This document shows, piece after piece, positions 1 to 12,097 of a stretch of 64,000 nucleotides of DNA. Both the position numbers and the translations under genes were made by a program. Source of the stretch: Dasypus novemcinctus (lineage: Eukaryota > Chordata > Mammalia > Cingulata > Dasypodidae); assembly GCF_030445035.2 (NCBI RefSeq), contig NC_080673.1:38498365-38562364 (forward strand), written 5' to 3'. How positions within the stretch are numbered: position 1 is the first letter of the stretch; each line of letters opens with the position of its first letter. The notes below the pieces were generated by a model. That model saw only the letters and a list, made by a program, of their open reading frames with translations, had not been told where the DNA came from and did not search any database.

Positions 1-39
1 AGACGGGAGCCCAACTGATTGAGCCACAGCCACTTCCCT
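1..39 (-). repeat. Terminal remnant of an armadillo-type tRNA-derived SINE
   Basis: The first 39 bases, ending in CACTTCCCT, read like the reverse complement of the 5' end of a DAS-type SINE, whose forward copy begins with GGGAAGCGG at 61,536. Only the tRNA-like head (the A-box side) is inside the window; the rest would lie to the left. The match is short and diverged, so it could be a related tRNA-SINE subfamily or chance. Confidence 0.45.
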
Positions 40-3000
40 GGCTTTACTTTTTAAGTAAAAGCCTAATTCAATGTAAACAGAAATTTAGGAAATCTCACGG
101 GGCAAAGTGAAAAAAATTATTTTTCTAACTTTCTAAAGAGAATTCTTTTCTTTGAAGATTTGACTCTTTTCAGGTCCTTTCCTGTAACCTTTTCTTTTTT
201 GTCAATGCTCTTCCCAGGGTCTGATAGATAAGCTCCCCCTTAAACACCCTTTTCTTGGCTTCCATTCTGGCTCCCATCCTCTTCTTATTTAAGCTATTCT
301 TTTTCTAGTAATAAATTTTAAGCTTGTTGGTTGATTTTATTTTTATAGGAGAGTTACATTTGATATGTATGATTGATGTTTGAAAACTAAGCAAGTTGGG
401 GAAAGACTTGGGAATGAAGGCTTGCAGCTTCTTGTACTGAAATTGATATTTGGCTGATGGAACCCAACACCATTTGCTGTTCATAAAACCTTTACAACAT
501 GCTAGACTTGGTTTGAGACACATGGATCCTACTGTCAAAGGTGCTGTGCTAATGGCTTGTTCCTCTTGGGATATTTAAGACAGTGTTTTGTTTTGTTTTT
601 TTATTAGTAGCTGATGCCTTCTGTCCCTAAAATCTTAAACTTTCCAAGGAGTTCACTTTGTGTGATGTACGATCACTTCTGACTTTGGAATTGTTATCCA
701 CATTTTATAAGAGAGGCAAGGAATTTAGCCAGGTTTGATGAATTTCCAGAGTTGTGAGCATCAGTGAATATTCTCTGAGTATCTTCATGTGCACAATCCA
801 AGTCCCTTGCTAGAACTGGTTCATCTTTCCCTCAAGCCTGCCTTTCTCATAACAGAACTGGATATGAACATTCCTGTAAAAGTGCTTACAATTTTTTTTA
901 CTGGTTATTGACAGAAATTTGAAAAGTGACATGCTTGAGGCAGTTATGCTGCTTTCATTTCTAGAGAAAAAGAAGTTTTACCAGGGTATCTAGCAAGTAA
1001 GATACTCCTATAAGTGGAAACTCCATCCCCTGCTTCCTTTAGTAATAGAACTACCAAGGAAGTTTACATTGTCTATTGGTCTTTGATTTTATTTATTTCT
1101 TTTCAGAACTGAGAATTCTGACCTCCTTGACAAGCCTGCCCAAAGAAACAGTGTGAGAGAGTCTAAGTATTTTTTAAGATTTTTATATTTTTTCCTTAAA
1201 GGTCATTCATTCACCTATTTTGTTCAATTAGACAAAAACTAATAGAATGCAAATCATGATTTTCCAAAGATGTTTTGAAATAATGAAAATCCTGCCCAAC
1301 CTCTTAAAGAAAAGAGCTTACTTAATAGGTTTTGAAGGGTGTCCTAGCAACCACTCCATAGTGAAATTTATCAGTTTCTCAGGGAGAATTTTTACTAAAT
1401 CCATGAAAGAGCCACTTCAATTTTAGATTCTTAGAACTATTGTTTCCCTATATCGTTCCAAAAATTGGGTCTCCTTCACTCTTGAGACCTTAATGACCTT
1501 GAGAAATATATGTAATGTTACTATGATCTGGCTAGCTTCTGTAGTGGCCCTGGATTCTACCTGACCATATATATATGTACAAGGACATATTTTAAAACTG
1601 CAGCCAAAAACTGCAGCCAAAAATTTATCACAAAAAAGATTATATATTTATGCTTTTTTAAAAAATTTCTGTACACACAAAAACATGGAATAAACGTTCT
1701 TGACCCCGGGGTTATGGAGATAAAAGCTGAAATTTGGAAAGCACATTCATAATTGCTAATCATGATTTTCCTGGGTGCTATGAATAGGAAGAGATTTATG
1801 AAGTTGCACTTTCAGATATTAATTGTTAACAAAGTGATGAATTTTTAAAAAACATTCTGAATGCAAATCAAGCTAGAATTTATCTCAGGTGTGTCAACAA
1901 CTCAAGCATGAAATAGCATGAACTAAGCTCACGTTTGGCAAGTAGGATTCAGAATAGAGCAAACTATTAAAATTAACTAGCATTAACAATGCAGCTCCGG
2001 ATAATCAGGGAATAAGGCCTGCTTAGAAAATTTACATTTGTAAGCAAAATTTATTGTCATGCTTTTTGCTACTTTGAAAAGCAAAATGAAATTGTTACTT
2101 GCATTTGTCTATGGGGATTTAGAATTAATGCATTGTTTACAATATAGTCTTTAGTGTTTACTTCTGTATATATGTGTTTATATGCATATACACATATAAG
2201 CAGAAAATTATTTTAATTAGCACTATGATCATTTACTTTAGTTAAAGGAAGAGAACATTCATGATCCAGCAGGCTTCTGAATAATGCTTTCTAATATGTT
2301 CCGATGAACAAAGAATACTTTAAGCATTTATAAGGATAGCCTTCTTCTGGCTAAAATGCCCATTAACAGAATTGGAATATACTTGAGCACTTTAATTTTA
2401 ACATTTAGGTCTTCAGTAAAGATTTGTTGATTTCACCATATTAAATTCTTTTTTTTGTGAGATTTAAAAATACTTAAGTATTATCTGAATTATTTAAATA
2501 TTTTGTTCTTTGAGTTTTTATTTGATATTTTAAACATTGCTTGTGCTTTTTTCATCTTTTATTTTGTGTATTTTTCAGTTTTCATCCATTTTTAACTTGT
2601 TAAAGATTATGATTCCTTAAATTTTTGATCCTTAGTTTATTGGATCCTGCTTTATTTATCTTACTTTCTCTTTGGTTTCCTGCAGTAGGGGTGGGTTATT
2701 AGGTTTAAAATTATATATAAATTTCTCATTTTAACCATATTTCAGTGTACACTGCTGATGATGGCTACAGGGATGGCTGGCCACAGAGTGATGGCTGCCA
2801 CACAGGTGGGAAAATGGTTACATCCTTTTCTTTCCCCAATATGTTCCCCCTTTGGCTTCTTCCATCCCTAACACCTTCAGTGATGTCTAAATAAACTTAG
2901 CTGAGGTGACTCAAGAGTCCCATAGGCTAAGAAATCTCAAGGCAAAAATTATCTGACTCACTCAAACAGCACATTTGAATTCTTATCACATTAGGTGGTT

Positions 3001-3395
3001 CCCAATTCACAATTGACAAAACAGCAATTATTTATTGAGTAGCAACTGTATGCTGATTTTATTACATATATTTGCTATAAATAGTTTATTTGGGATTCAG
3101 GAAGTATTTTCTAAATAAATTTATCATCCTCTTGTCTAGATTCCTACATCAGTCAGCCAAAGCCCAGAGAACCTGGAACAGGCTAACTAATGTTTAATTA
3201 ATTCTCTCCCTTTTAATAAGATTATCCTGGTCCACTGAATTCTTTTCTGTACACCTATGTGGCCATCATAAGGAATTATATTCTTATCTATATTTTTTAA
3301 GTCATTCCTCTTATGGATAAATGAGACGGCTAAATGTAAGCATAGGCAGGCATAGCAAAAGTAAGAACAAAATACAAGCCTCAGATCATTAACCA
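40..3395. other. AT-rich intergenic sequence, no gene seen
   Basis: I see no convincing coding region, RNA gene or identifiable repeat here. Open frames are short (under 80 codons) and show no family resemblance. A short TATATG/CATATA alternation lies near 2,165-2,200. Very old repeat remnants may be present but are beyond recognition by eye. Confidence 0.6.
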
Positions 3396-3631
3396 GTAAG
3401 ATGGCAGTGAAGTAAGGAGCTCCTAGAGTCAGCTCCTGTTACAGGGCAGTTGGTAAACACCCAGAGCTATCTGGAGCTAGCTGAAACACCTGTTTGGGGG
3501 TTCCAGGAGGCCAGAAGAGCATTCTGCAATATCCTTGAAGGAATGGGAGAGGAAACTGTCCATCTACAGAGAAGACTCCTAAGTAGAGCACTCTACACCC
3601 CAGAGGCCAGTGCCCAAACTCTGCTGGAGGT

Positions 3632-4415
3632 ACAAGCTGCCTTGGGAGCTGTTCTGCCGCTGGAATTGGAAGCTCTACTTCCCAGAAATGGGGAAGGAAG
3701 AGACAGTTGGGCACCAACTTCAGCTCCTGATGTGTAAATTCAGCAGGCCAAAGTATAATCCTGAGAACAGCTAAAGCTTGAACCTGTCCAAGTCAGAAAG
3801 AGGTTGGTAGCTGCCACCTTAACTCCACGAGTGGCATGAGGGGAAGTTGAGCAGATTGAAAATCACAGTTCTGGTGGGAACCGGCTTCTTTCCATCCAGA
3901 ACAGATTGCAGCTCTAACCTAGGCCCCAGTGCCACCTCCGGCAGGGAGGAAGCTGCGGGGACCTGCACCAGCATCTCTGGGAAATTACCAACCAAGCTGT
4001 GGAGGCTGGTGATTATCCTACTCTGGCAGCACAAGCTGCCCTAGGAGCTATTCTGTGGCTGGAATTGGAAGCTCCATTTCCCAAAAACAGGGGAGCAGGA
4101 GACAGTTGGCTACTGATTGGTAGACTTGGCTGGCTTGGGTGTGGCAATAGGAACAGCTGGGGTATGATTCTGTACAAGTGGGAAAGATGCTGGTGGCTGC
4201 CATTTTGAATCTGCCCCCAGCCTGAGGGAAAGCCCAGACCAAAAATCACAGTGACAGCAGGAACTGGTTTCTTTCACCAAGATTGGCCTGCAGCCCTGGA
4301 CTAAGCTTCAGGCTTGCCTCTGGCAAGGAGGATGCTGGAGGGCCCTGCACCAGCCTATCCAGGTAACTGTGGGTACCTTTGGCTGGCAGAGACTGAATAA
4401 TTGGAAGTCTACCAG
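3632..4415 (+). repeat. Two tandem about 0.4 kb units in the L1 5' UTR (promoter monomers)
   Basis: ACAAGCTGCC begins at 3,632 and again at 4,031, a period of 399 bases. Each is followed by a matching GGAGCT-TTCTG-GGCTGGAATTGGAAGCTC block, and later by an AAAATCACAGT block (3,857 and 4,242) and a CCTGCACCAGC block. Unit A spans 3,632-4,030; unit B spans about 4,031-4,415. Tandem promoter monomers are a known way for mammalian L1s to build 5' UTRs. Here the units are diverged but clearly related. Confidence 0.75.
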
Positions 4416-4899
4416 GGCAACTGAGGTCATCTTGGACCTGTACTGCATAGATTGCTCCTCACACCTGCAGCTCCATCCCAGCCCCAGGCAGGGGAGAAAA
4501 GGGAGTGATGCTTCATCAGTCTATCTAGGTAACTACAGTCTAGGCCTTCATGACTTGGGTTATTACACACAGCTGTGACTCTGTCCCTACCCCTGGTGAA
4601 GGAGAAAGTTTGAAGAAGCTTTATAGGTATCTGGGGCAATGAGGGTAGCTTGAGCCTCCACAGCTTACAACTCCAAATACATCCTTGGCTCTGACTGCAC
4701 AATAAGCAAGGGAGAAATTTCAGGAAACCCTCAACTAAGGAGAAAAACTGCACCCAGAATAAAAACTCTAGTAAGCCAGATGCCAAGACACGAACAAAAA
4801 TTACAGTCCACACCAAGAAACAGGAAGATATGCCCCAGTTAAAGGAATAAGATAGGCCTACAGATGACATAAAGGAGTTGAGACAACTAATCAAAGGTG

Positions 4900-5745
4900 T
4901 TCAAGCAAATCTCCTTAATAAAGTCAATGTAATGGCTAAAGAGATTAAGGATATTAAGAAGACACTAGATGAGCACAAAGAAGAATTTGAAAGAATACAT
5001 AGAAAAATAGCAGATCTTATGGGAATGAAAGGTGCAATAAATGAAATTTAAAAAACATTGGAATCATGTAATAGCAGACTTAAGGAGGCAAAAGAAAGGA
5101 TTGGTGAGTTAAAGAAATGAGCTCTAAAAGCAAACATACAAAAGAACAGATGAAGAAAAGAATGGAAAAAATGGAACTCAGTTTCAGGGAACTAAATGAG
5201 AGCAAAAGGTGTGCAAACATGCATGCCATGGGTGTCCCAGAAGGAGAAAAGTAGGAAAAAGGGGAAGCGGGAATATCTGAAGATATAAAGGTAGAAAATT
5301 TCCCAACCTTATTGAGGACATAGATATCCATGTCCAAGAAGCACAATGTACACGCATCCAAAAAAAAACTGAATAGACCAACTCTGAGACACATACTGAT
5401 CAGAATATCAAATGTCAAAGACAAAGAGAGAATTCTGAGAACAGCAAGAGAAAATTAATGCATAACATATAAGGGATACCTAATAAGATTAAGTGCTGAT
5501 TTCTCACCAAAAACCATGGAGGCAAGAATACAGTGATATGATATATTTAAGATATTACTAGAGAAAACTTCTAGCCAAGAATCTTATACCCAGCAAGACT
5601 GTCTTTCAAAAATGAGGGTGCAATTAGAATATTCACAGATAAACAGAAACTGAGAGAATTTCTGAGCAAGGGACCAGATTTTCAGGAAATACTAAAGGGT
5701 ATGCTAGAGCCTGAAAAGAAAAGACAGAAGAAAGTCTAGAAATGA
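4900..5745 (+). pseudogene. L1 ORF1 remnant
   Basis: L1 ORF1 encodes the RNA-binding trimeric chaperone of the L1 particle. In the frame starting near 4,930 the translation reads MAKEIKDIKKTLDEHKEEF, a heptad-rich coiled coil. A later segment reads HAMGVPEGE, like the ORF1 RNA-recognition domain. Further downstream a block around 5,400-5,700 matches, in reverse complement, the 55,250-55,620 segment of the antisense L1. Stops and frameshifts interrupt it throughout, for example a stop shortly after INEI near 5,050, so no functional protein is made. Confidence 0.75.
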
Positions 5746-5817
5746 AGATTATATCACTAAAAGTAACTAAAATTGTCAACAGAGTGGTGACAATAAAATA
5801 TGACAGATAAAATAGGA

Positions 5818-6515
5818 ATAAACTCAACCAATGATGTAAAGCATTTGTATTCAGAAAGCTGCAACTCAGTGTTAAAAGAAATCAAAAAAGGCCTAAATAA
5901 CTGGAAGAATATTCCATGCTTATGGATTGACAGACTAAATATCATTAAGATGTGAATTCAACTCAAATTGATGTACGGATTCAATGCAATTCCAATAAAA
6001 ATTCCACCATCATTGAAAAAAAGATTGAAAACACCATTATCAAATTTATTTGGAAGGGTAATGGGTCCTGAATAGCCAGAAATATCATAAAAAGGAAAAG
6101 CGAGTCCTCATCTCCAGACTAAATCATATTACCTAGTTATAGTGGTAAAAACAGCATGGTACTGGCATAAAGACAGACACATAGACCAATGGAAACAAAT
6201 TCAGGGTTCAGAAACAGACCCTCACATGTATAGTGATATTTGACTAGCCTGTCAAACCCACACAGCTTGGGCAGAACAGTCCAACCCACAAATGGTACTG
6301 AAAGAACCATATATTCATAGTGGAAAGAAGGAAAGAGGACCCCTATCTCACACCTTATCCAAAAATTAGCTCAAAATGGATCAAAAACCTAAAAATGAAA
6401 GCAATAACCATAAAGCTTCTAGAAGAAAATGTAGGAAAATATCTTCAAGACCTGGCGGTAGGTGGTGAATTCTTAAAGGAGATAAGAGGAGGACTGAGAT
6501 GGACTACTGATGTTT
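5818..6515 (+). pseudogene. L1 ORF2 C-terminal remnant joined to the ORF1 region
   Basis: The segment encodes pieces that correspond to the thumb and connector region of L1 ORF2 (compare the IPCLWIDRLNIIKM-like text near 5,910 with [13 protein letters not shown] in the second L1 near 19,115). This is followed by HGTGIKTDT-like and KISSKWIKNLKMKAIT pieces. No endonuclease or FADD reverse transcriptase motif precedes it in this element. Frameshifts and stops are frequent. Confidence 0.75.
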
Positions 6516-7093
6516 AATGTATGTAGAAGTTTTAATTAGCTTTACTGTAAAAGTGTGGAAATGTATAGAGTGGATGTTAACATAGTGAGTACAGCTATTT
6601 TATAAATGGGGATGTGGTTGAAAATGGTAGTCTAGGTATGTAAATGCCAATTGACAGAATACTAGAGAATAATCTAGGAACTGAATAGCACAGTAAACCA
6701 AGATGTGGATGAGAATTGTAGTTGATGGTACAGATGCAAGAGTGTTCTTTGTTAGCTAGAGCAAGTGTACATCACTACTGCAGGGTGTTGGGAATGTGGA
6801 GAAGCATGGGAAAAATATAGCTGGAGTGACTTATGGACTGTGGTTAGCAATAATAGTATAATATTCTTGCATCTATGCCAAAGATGTACTGTGTTGATAC
6901 TGAGGCAGTATGGAAAATGTGAGCCAAATGTACACTATGGCTGTGGTAACAATCAGATGATATTATCTTATCTGTAACAAATGCTCCACCACCATGTGGT
7001 ACGTTGATAGAGGAGTATTGTTTGGGAATTCTGCACATGTGCATAATGGTTTTATAAGTTTACAACTTCTGTCATAAGAAAATATAGTTAAAA

Positions 7094-7560
7094 AATAATA
7101 ATAGGGTGGGTTGGGGGGAAAACACACCAAATGTAAGATAAGGGCTATAATTAGTAGTAAGGTTTTGACAATATTCTTTCATAATTTGTAACAAAGTGTC
7201 ACAACAATGCAAGATGTTGGTGAAGGGTTGATGTATGGGACCCCTGTATGATGTTATACAAGTTTGCTTTGTAAGTTCATGACCTTTACTATACACTTAT
7301 TGTTTATGTATGTTCATATATAAATGACAAAAAGATATTAATAATAATAGAGTGAGTTGGGGGAAAATACTTTGGTTAGTAGTAATATTTTGACAAAGTT
7401 CTTTAATCATTAGTTAAAAAGGGTTAGCAGCAATGCAAGGTGTTGGTGGTAGGGTGAGTTATGAGAGTCCTGTATGATATTATATATGTTTGTTTTGTAA
7501 GTTCACAAGTATTACTATACACTTATTGTTTATGTATGAGTGATATACTTCAATAAATTA
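7094..7560 (+). repeat. Tandem modules in the L1 3' UTR
   Basis: Two copies of an about 240-base module begin with AATAATAATAG-G-GGGTTGGGG (about 7,094 and 7,338). They share a GCAATGCAAG-TGTTGGTG core, a CCTGTATGATRTTATA block and an ACTATACACTTATTGTTTATG ending. A third, more degenerate copy seems to lie just upstream (about 6,965-7,090). The element ends in an AT-rich tail near 7,575. Confidence 0.75.
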
Positions 7561-8427
7561 ATTAAATATATATGTATATATATAAACTTCAGCTTTGGAG
7601 CCCTCCTCATGGTGCAAACATGTAGGGGTCAGGTAAGAATTCCAGTGTGGGGGTCTGAGGAAAGTGGAGGCAGAGACCGGTATAAACAGCAGCTGAATGC
7701 AAATATCAGAAATGTGTTGATCACTTAGATGGGGTATCAGGCATAGAAATGAATGCTCTAAGTATGCATTGGATCTTTAGCAAAACTAAACAAATTTACG
7801 AGCATGCCACTAAAATGGCCTAAGTGGGAGATCTTTAGAAGTTTCCAGAAAGCAAGGGATATGAAATGGAAATGAATAGTATAGAACTTACTATTACAAA
7901 TAGTTTTTCTTTCAATCTTGGTTGCCTCAAACCAGTATTTCCTTAAAATCTTATAATTCTTTTATCTTCAATTCTACTGCCACAGAGATTGTTGCCATTC
8001 AACCACTATACTGGATAAGTGAAAAATAGCAAAGTAATGTTCCAATACCCTTAATTAAAAGAGAAGAGCATTAAAACTGCATTTTAAAAAAACAACTGTG
8101 TTCATTCAATTGCTTGTGCTTAAGGAAAGGCAAGTCTAATTAGAGCAGGATGAAGAGATTCCAAATGAAACTTGTGGCTGCTTTCAAGTGCTTTAAAAGA
8201 CAGTGGCATTGATTCTTTTTGAACTGGTTTCTTTTCGAAATTTCTATGAAGTCTGGATCCTTGCTTTTCTCCCCACCCTATCCCACCCCTGAGCTTTTAG
8301 TCTGGCTCATGAATGGAACAAAAATGAAATAAGAAATAGAATAAAAGAAAGACAGATTCCTGAGGTAAACTGGCAAAAAGTGGGAAAATGAAGAAACAAA
8401 AAGGGGATCAAAAAGAACCTTAAGGAC

Positions 8428-8540
8428 AAGAGGGAGGAGAGAGAGATGTTAGTAAGGGAACAAAGAGAGCAAGGCAGAAAGACAGAAGAAGAGGGGAAGA
8501 AAAAGGGAAAGAGAGAGAGAAAGAGAATGGGGTGGGAGAT
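8428..8540. repeat. GA-rich low-complexity tract
   Basis: An almost pure purine run (A and G with a few C or T) ending in a GAGAGAGAGAAAGAGA stretch. It is a low-complexity purine/pyrimidine asymmetric tract with no evident coding role. Confidence 0.8.
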
Positions 8541-8686
8541 TTTGTGAGATTCCTGTTACCAATCCTTTGTGGAATGGTTAGAAGAACTTTGGATTTTATA
8601 GCTCTTAGGCTAGGGATAAAGTGGCGCTGTGGACCAAGAAGTACTCACTTTAACTCAGGAAAATGTGAAATCAGAATGTCTTAATG

Positions 8687-8862
8687 CCCTGGTTCTTAAC
8701 ACTAGCTGCACATTAGATTCACCCAGGGAGCTTGAAAAACTGTCTGGACTTTGCTTACCACCCAGAAACTGAGATTGATGATATTGGGGGAGACCTGGAC
8801 AGTTGTATTTTTAAAAATTCATCTGGTAGTTCTAATGTGCAGCCAGGATTGAGAACCTCTGG
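8687..8862 (+). mobile_element. MER5A-like hAT-Charlie DNA transposon remnant
   Basis: The segment opens with CCCTGGTTCTTAAC and closes with GATTGAGAACCTCTGG, the diverged terminal inverted repeats of MER5A. In between come the characteristic GATTCACC-GGGAGCTTG, a CAGAAACTGAGATT block and a TCTAATGTGCAGCC block. At about 176 bases it is near the full length of this non-autonomous element. MER5A copies are ancient and shared by placental mammals. Confidence 0.85.
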
Positions 8863-9129
8863 ATTACTATAGGTGAGGAGCCAGTGGAGCAGTTTCCAAG
8901 TGGCTATCTGAGTTTGTGGGATGCTATTTGTAAGCTAGTTGCCACCTTTAAGAGTGTACCTGTTTACTTTATTTTAGTTTTTCTAAATTATTATCTATTC
9001 TATTTCTAGTCTTTAAACCTGTCATTACTATTTCATTTTCCTACTAGTTGAATTTGGCAATATATTAGTCTTCATTTTTTAAGAAGTTTTGGATCACAGA
9101 GACATTAAACTATGCCAGTGTAAGAGCAC

Positions 9130-10665
9130 TAGTGTGGGGTGTTATTGATGCGAGATACATTTGTTGGAAGTGGTTCTCCAGGGCATGCATATAGGGTATA
9201 TAGATATATTCAGATGTTCATTGGGTATTTTCATAGTGGGTAGAGTTAAACATGACAACTGAGGGAGTGGTGAGTTCCCATCCTGGGGAGCTCTGCCACA
9301 TTCCCAATGGAATAGCAACAATCCTCCAAGTGCAAGGGCAAAGACCAGTGAAGAAGGATGGTCGAATGATGGGCCCTTGATACTGATGACTATGCTTATG
9401 AGCCTGTGTGCTTGAAATTCCAACTAGGCCTAGAGCTGCATGGTGCCTAAGAGTTACCTCCTGAGAGCCTCCATGTTGTTCAAATGTCACCACTCTCTAA
9501 TCAAACTCAGCATGTAAATGCATTACCTTCTCCCCGGCATGAGACATAACTCCCAGGGATGAGCTTCCTGGCACCAAGGATTTACTACCAAACACCAGCT
9601 GGTTATGGAACTAGAAAAATACCTTGAATAAAAGGGGGAAATGGTAAAGACAAATGAGTTTATATGGCTAAGAGACTTCAAAATGAGTCAGGAGGTCTTC
9701 AGAGAGGTTGTGCTTACACATGTCTCAGCAGGATACTAGAGACAGCCAAAGTAGATACAACCCCAAGTAGAGGTTCTCCTGAGGGCTGTGGAGACACCCA
9801 AATCCTATGGTCATGGGAGATGGCTCTAGAGTTCAGTGCCTTGCCAGTGGGCCCTACTTTGGAATTTGTGCTCCTGAGTGTGATGGAGGTGGACTTAGAT
9901 GTGACCTCTCTACACATGCCTCTTCTGTCACTTTTAATGAAACTGTGGTTGGTGTTGGGGTTGGTGTATGCTCAGGAGTCTTGAATCTCTGGACTGTCCA
10001 TTTGACAGCTGAGCCCTGAGCCTTAGCAGAGTTGTAACACCATTCTCTGGTTCATTGGACTTACCCAGGTCAGCTAGCAGGGAGGTGAGGATGGTCAACC
10101 ACCACACCAGGGAACCAAGAGAGTCTACTACTGCAAGCAGGAGAATCCCATCCATCAGCCAGGTGGGATCTAAGCCCGCTCTTGATTTAGAGGTAGACTG
10201 GACATCTCCATCCTAGGGTCCTCGGGATGGAGGAATATAATATGGATTAGAGTGGACTAACTGGTATTCTATATAGAAATACTGTGACTCTAGCAATGGA
10301 AGAAATTGTATCATTGATGTGGAGACAGTGGCCACAGGAGTTGCTGAGGGCAGGGAGAGGGAAGGAGAATTGTGGAATGGGGGCATTTTGGGGACTTAGA
10401 GTTGTCCTGAATGATATTGCAGGGACAGATGTAGGACATAACCCACTGAATGGACTGGGGAAGATTGTAAATTACAATGTAAACTACAATCCATGCTGTG
10501 TAGCAGTGCTCCAAAATGTATTCAACAGATGCAATGAATGTGCCACACTGATGAAAGAGGTTGTTGATGTGGGAGGAGTGGGAGGGGGTGGGGAGTGGGG
10601 TATATGGGAACCTCATATTTTTTAATGTAACATTTTGTGAGATCTATGTATCTTTAAAAAAAAAA
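9130..10665 (+). mobile_element. L1-type 3' end (long 3' UTR), older copy
   Basis: This non-coding segment runs to a GGGGTATATGGGAACCTC block, the motif AATGTAACATTTT and an A-run at about 10,656. The same ending recurs at 22,567-23,010, 26,271-26,510, 56,310-56,628 (reverse), 58,505-60,043 (reverse) and 61,335-61,525. The upstream part (for example CTCTGGTTCATTGGACTTACC near 10,046) matches the reverse complement of 59,770-59,800. The 3' portion resembles L1 3' UTRs (AAACTACAATCC, TGCCACACTGATGAAAG), so I read it as the long 3' UTR of a xenarthran L1 subfamily. The left boundary is uncertain. Confidence 0.65.
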
Positions 10666-12097
10666 AATCCCTTACCCAGAAAAAAGAATTCACCAGTGCT
10701 TAAGTCCTAGTTAGCTGGAGCTCCCCTCTGGGAGAAGAGCAGAGGATGTTCTCCAGCTTTGACATTCTAAGGAACCTGGACTCTCCAAATCCAAAAATAA
10801 CCTGGAAAAAACATGGTGTCTACTATAGTGATCAAATAGGTTCTTTCAACCACATCATTTTTACATGATAAAATTTTTCTTTGTAAAAGAAATGTTTTAT
10901 TCTCTCTTCACTGAACTCTTCTATGCCTCAGATGTAAAAGGAGGAAACCCCTTAATTTCAGAATACTAATTAACATTGTCACACTCCTGAAGAAATACAG
11001 GATTATTAATTTGGTCACTAAAAATTTTACTACAACTGGATTTTTAAAGAGGGGCCAAGAAAATGGAAAGAAAAGACACTTGTTAGCCAAGTTATCATCA
11101 TTGATATTTCTTAATAGCTACTCTTTATTGAACAAGTATGATGTTCCAGGCATTGTATTAGGTGATTTATGCAGGAAATCTCATTTAATTCACATGACTC
11201 TCTTTTTGTTAACAGTGATTATGAAAGTCAGCCTGAATGTTTATAGGAGTTTTAGTCACATCCCCAGAGAAGTCACTGTGGTGTAATGGAATCTTTTCCG
11301 GAAGTTAGAAAAGTGGAGAAACTTATTCCTTTCTCCAAATTATGGTTTCTTCATTATTAAATGATGTGTTGAGACTGAAAGATTCTATAACTATGGTTAC
11401 TGGGTGCATTACAAATATATTTTAGGTGGGTGGTGTTTTACAATTTCCATATCCCTTATAAGCGTTAGTATTTTTGTTTCTCACTCACAGCTCCCTTGTG
11501 AGGTAAGCGGGATGGATATCATCATCCCTGAGCGCAAGTCTGGAAATGCTATTCTTTCTTAAGAAACCCTACAGAAAGTGCAGTCAGTTTTTGTTTCCTT
11601 TCTGTGAAGCAGTGGGAAAAGTAAATGAAAGGTTCTCTGATTGCTGAAACAAATATACAAAGAAATGTAAAAGCTTGACTTTTTCACTATGCTTTTCAAA
11701 TATTTTACAAATTTTCATTTTGCTAAAAAAGAAATCATGTGAATTGTTTCCCGCTAAAGTATTCTACTTGAAAAGGCAATTCAGTCTCCTAGCAACCAAT
11801 ACTTCTTCAAATGAGAAAAATGTCTGGAGGAAGGGAGAAACCTCAATTACACAATGAATAGAGCAGAATTTTCATGAGCCTGGAAGAGACTTATAAAGAT
11901 ATCTTGGCCTATTTCTATCTCCCAGGATCAGCTTCTGGGACTTACTCAGGCTATAACCAGAGTCATAAGCAAGGTCAAATACAGTGACCCACCTTATGCC
12001 TATGCCTGGTGCTGAGGCCTCTTCTTTTCCCCATCTCTTGAAGCTTTGCTCTTTCTAAGGAAATAGCATCTTTTTTAAGCAAGGCCTGGAAATCTCT
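10666..12097. other. Intergenic stretch, no gene
   Basis: Nothing is supported here except a probable MIR fragment at 11,100-11,205. Short open frames of 60-91 codons have no recognisable similarity. Confidence 0.55.
11100..11205 (-). repeat. MIR SINE fragment
   Basis: The block TACTCTTTATTGAACAAG, followed by a GTTCCAGGCATTGTATTAGG-like block and CTCATTTAATTCACATGAC, follows the reverse-strand 3' half of MIR (tissue-wide ancient tRNA-derived SINE). It is diverged and partial. Confidence 0.6.

Larger units (their letters stand above)
3396..7575 (+). mobile_element. L1 retrotransposon, internally deleted, with 5' UTR and 3' UTR
   Basis: The element begins near an AAGATGGC-type L1 5' end. It continues through a GC-richer 5' UTR (to about 4,750), an ORF1 remnant with a coiled-coil stretch, and then directly into the C-terminal part of ORF2. 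It ends in an AT-rich 3' UTR made of tandem modules. Most of ORF2 (endonuclease, fingers and palm of the reverse transcriptase) is missing at a junction near 5,800. All frames carry stops, so it is dead. The ORF1 text matches the reverse strand of the L1 at 50,920-57,521, so both belong to the same mammalian L1 lineage. Confidence 0.85.
7576..9129. other. Intergenic stretch with one MER5A and a purine tract, no gene
   Basis: Apart from the GA-rich tract and the MER5A listed separately, no coding or RNA feature is visible. The sequence is AT-rich, with short open frames only. Confidence 0.6.

Noticed and set aside
4427-4894. 155-codon reverse frame
   Set aside because: It lies within the L1 5' UTR, opposite the element. 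No family similarity.
9664-9984. 106-codon forward frame
   Set aside because: It lies inside an L1-type 3' UTR shared with other copies in the window in which the frame is not preserved.
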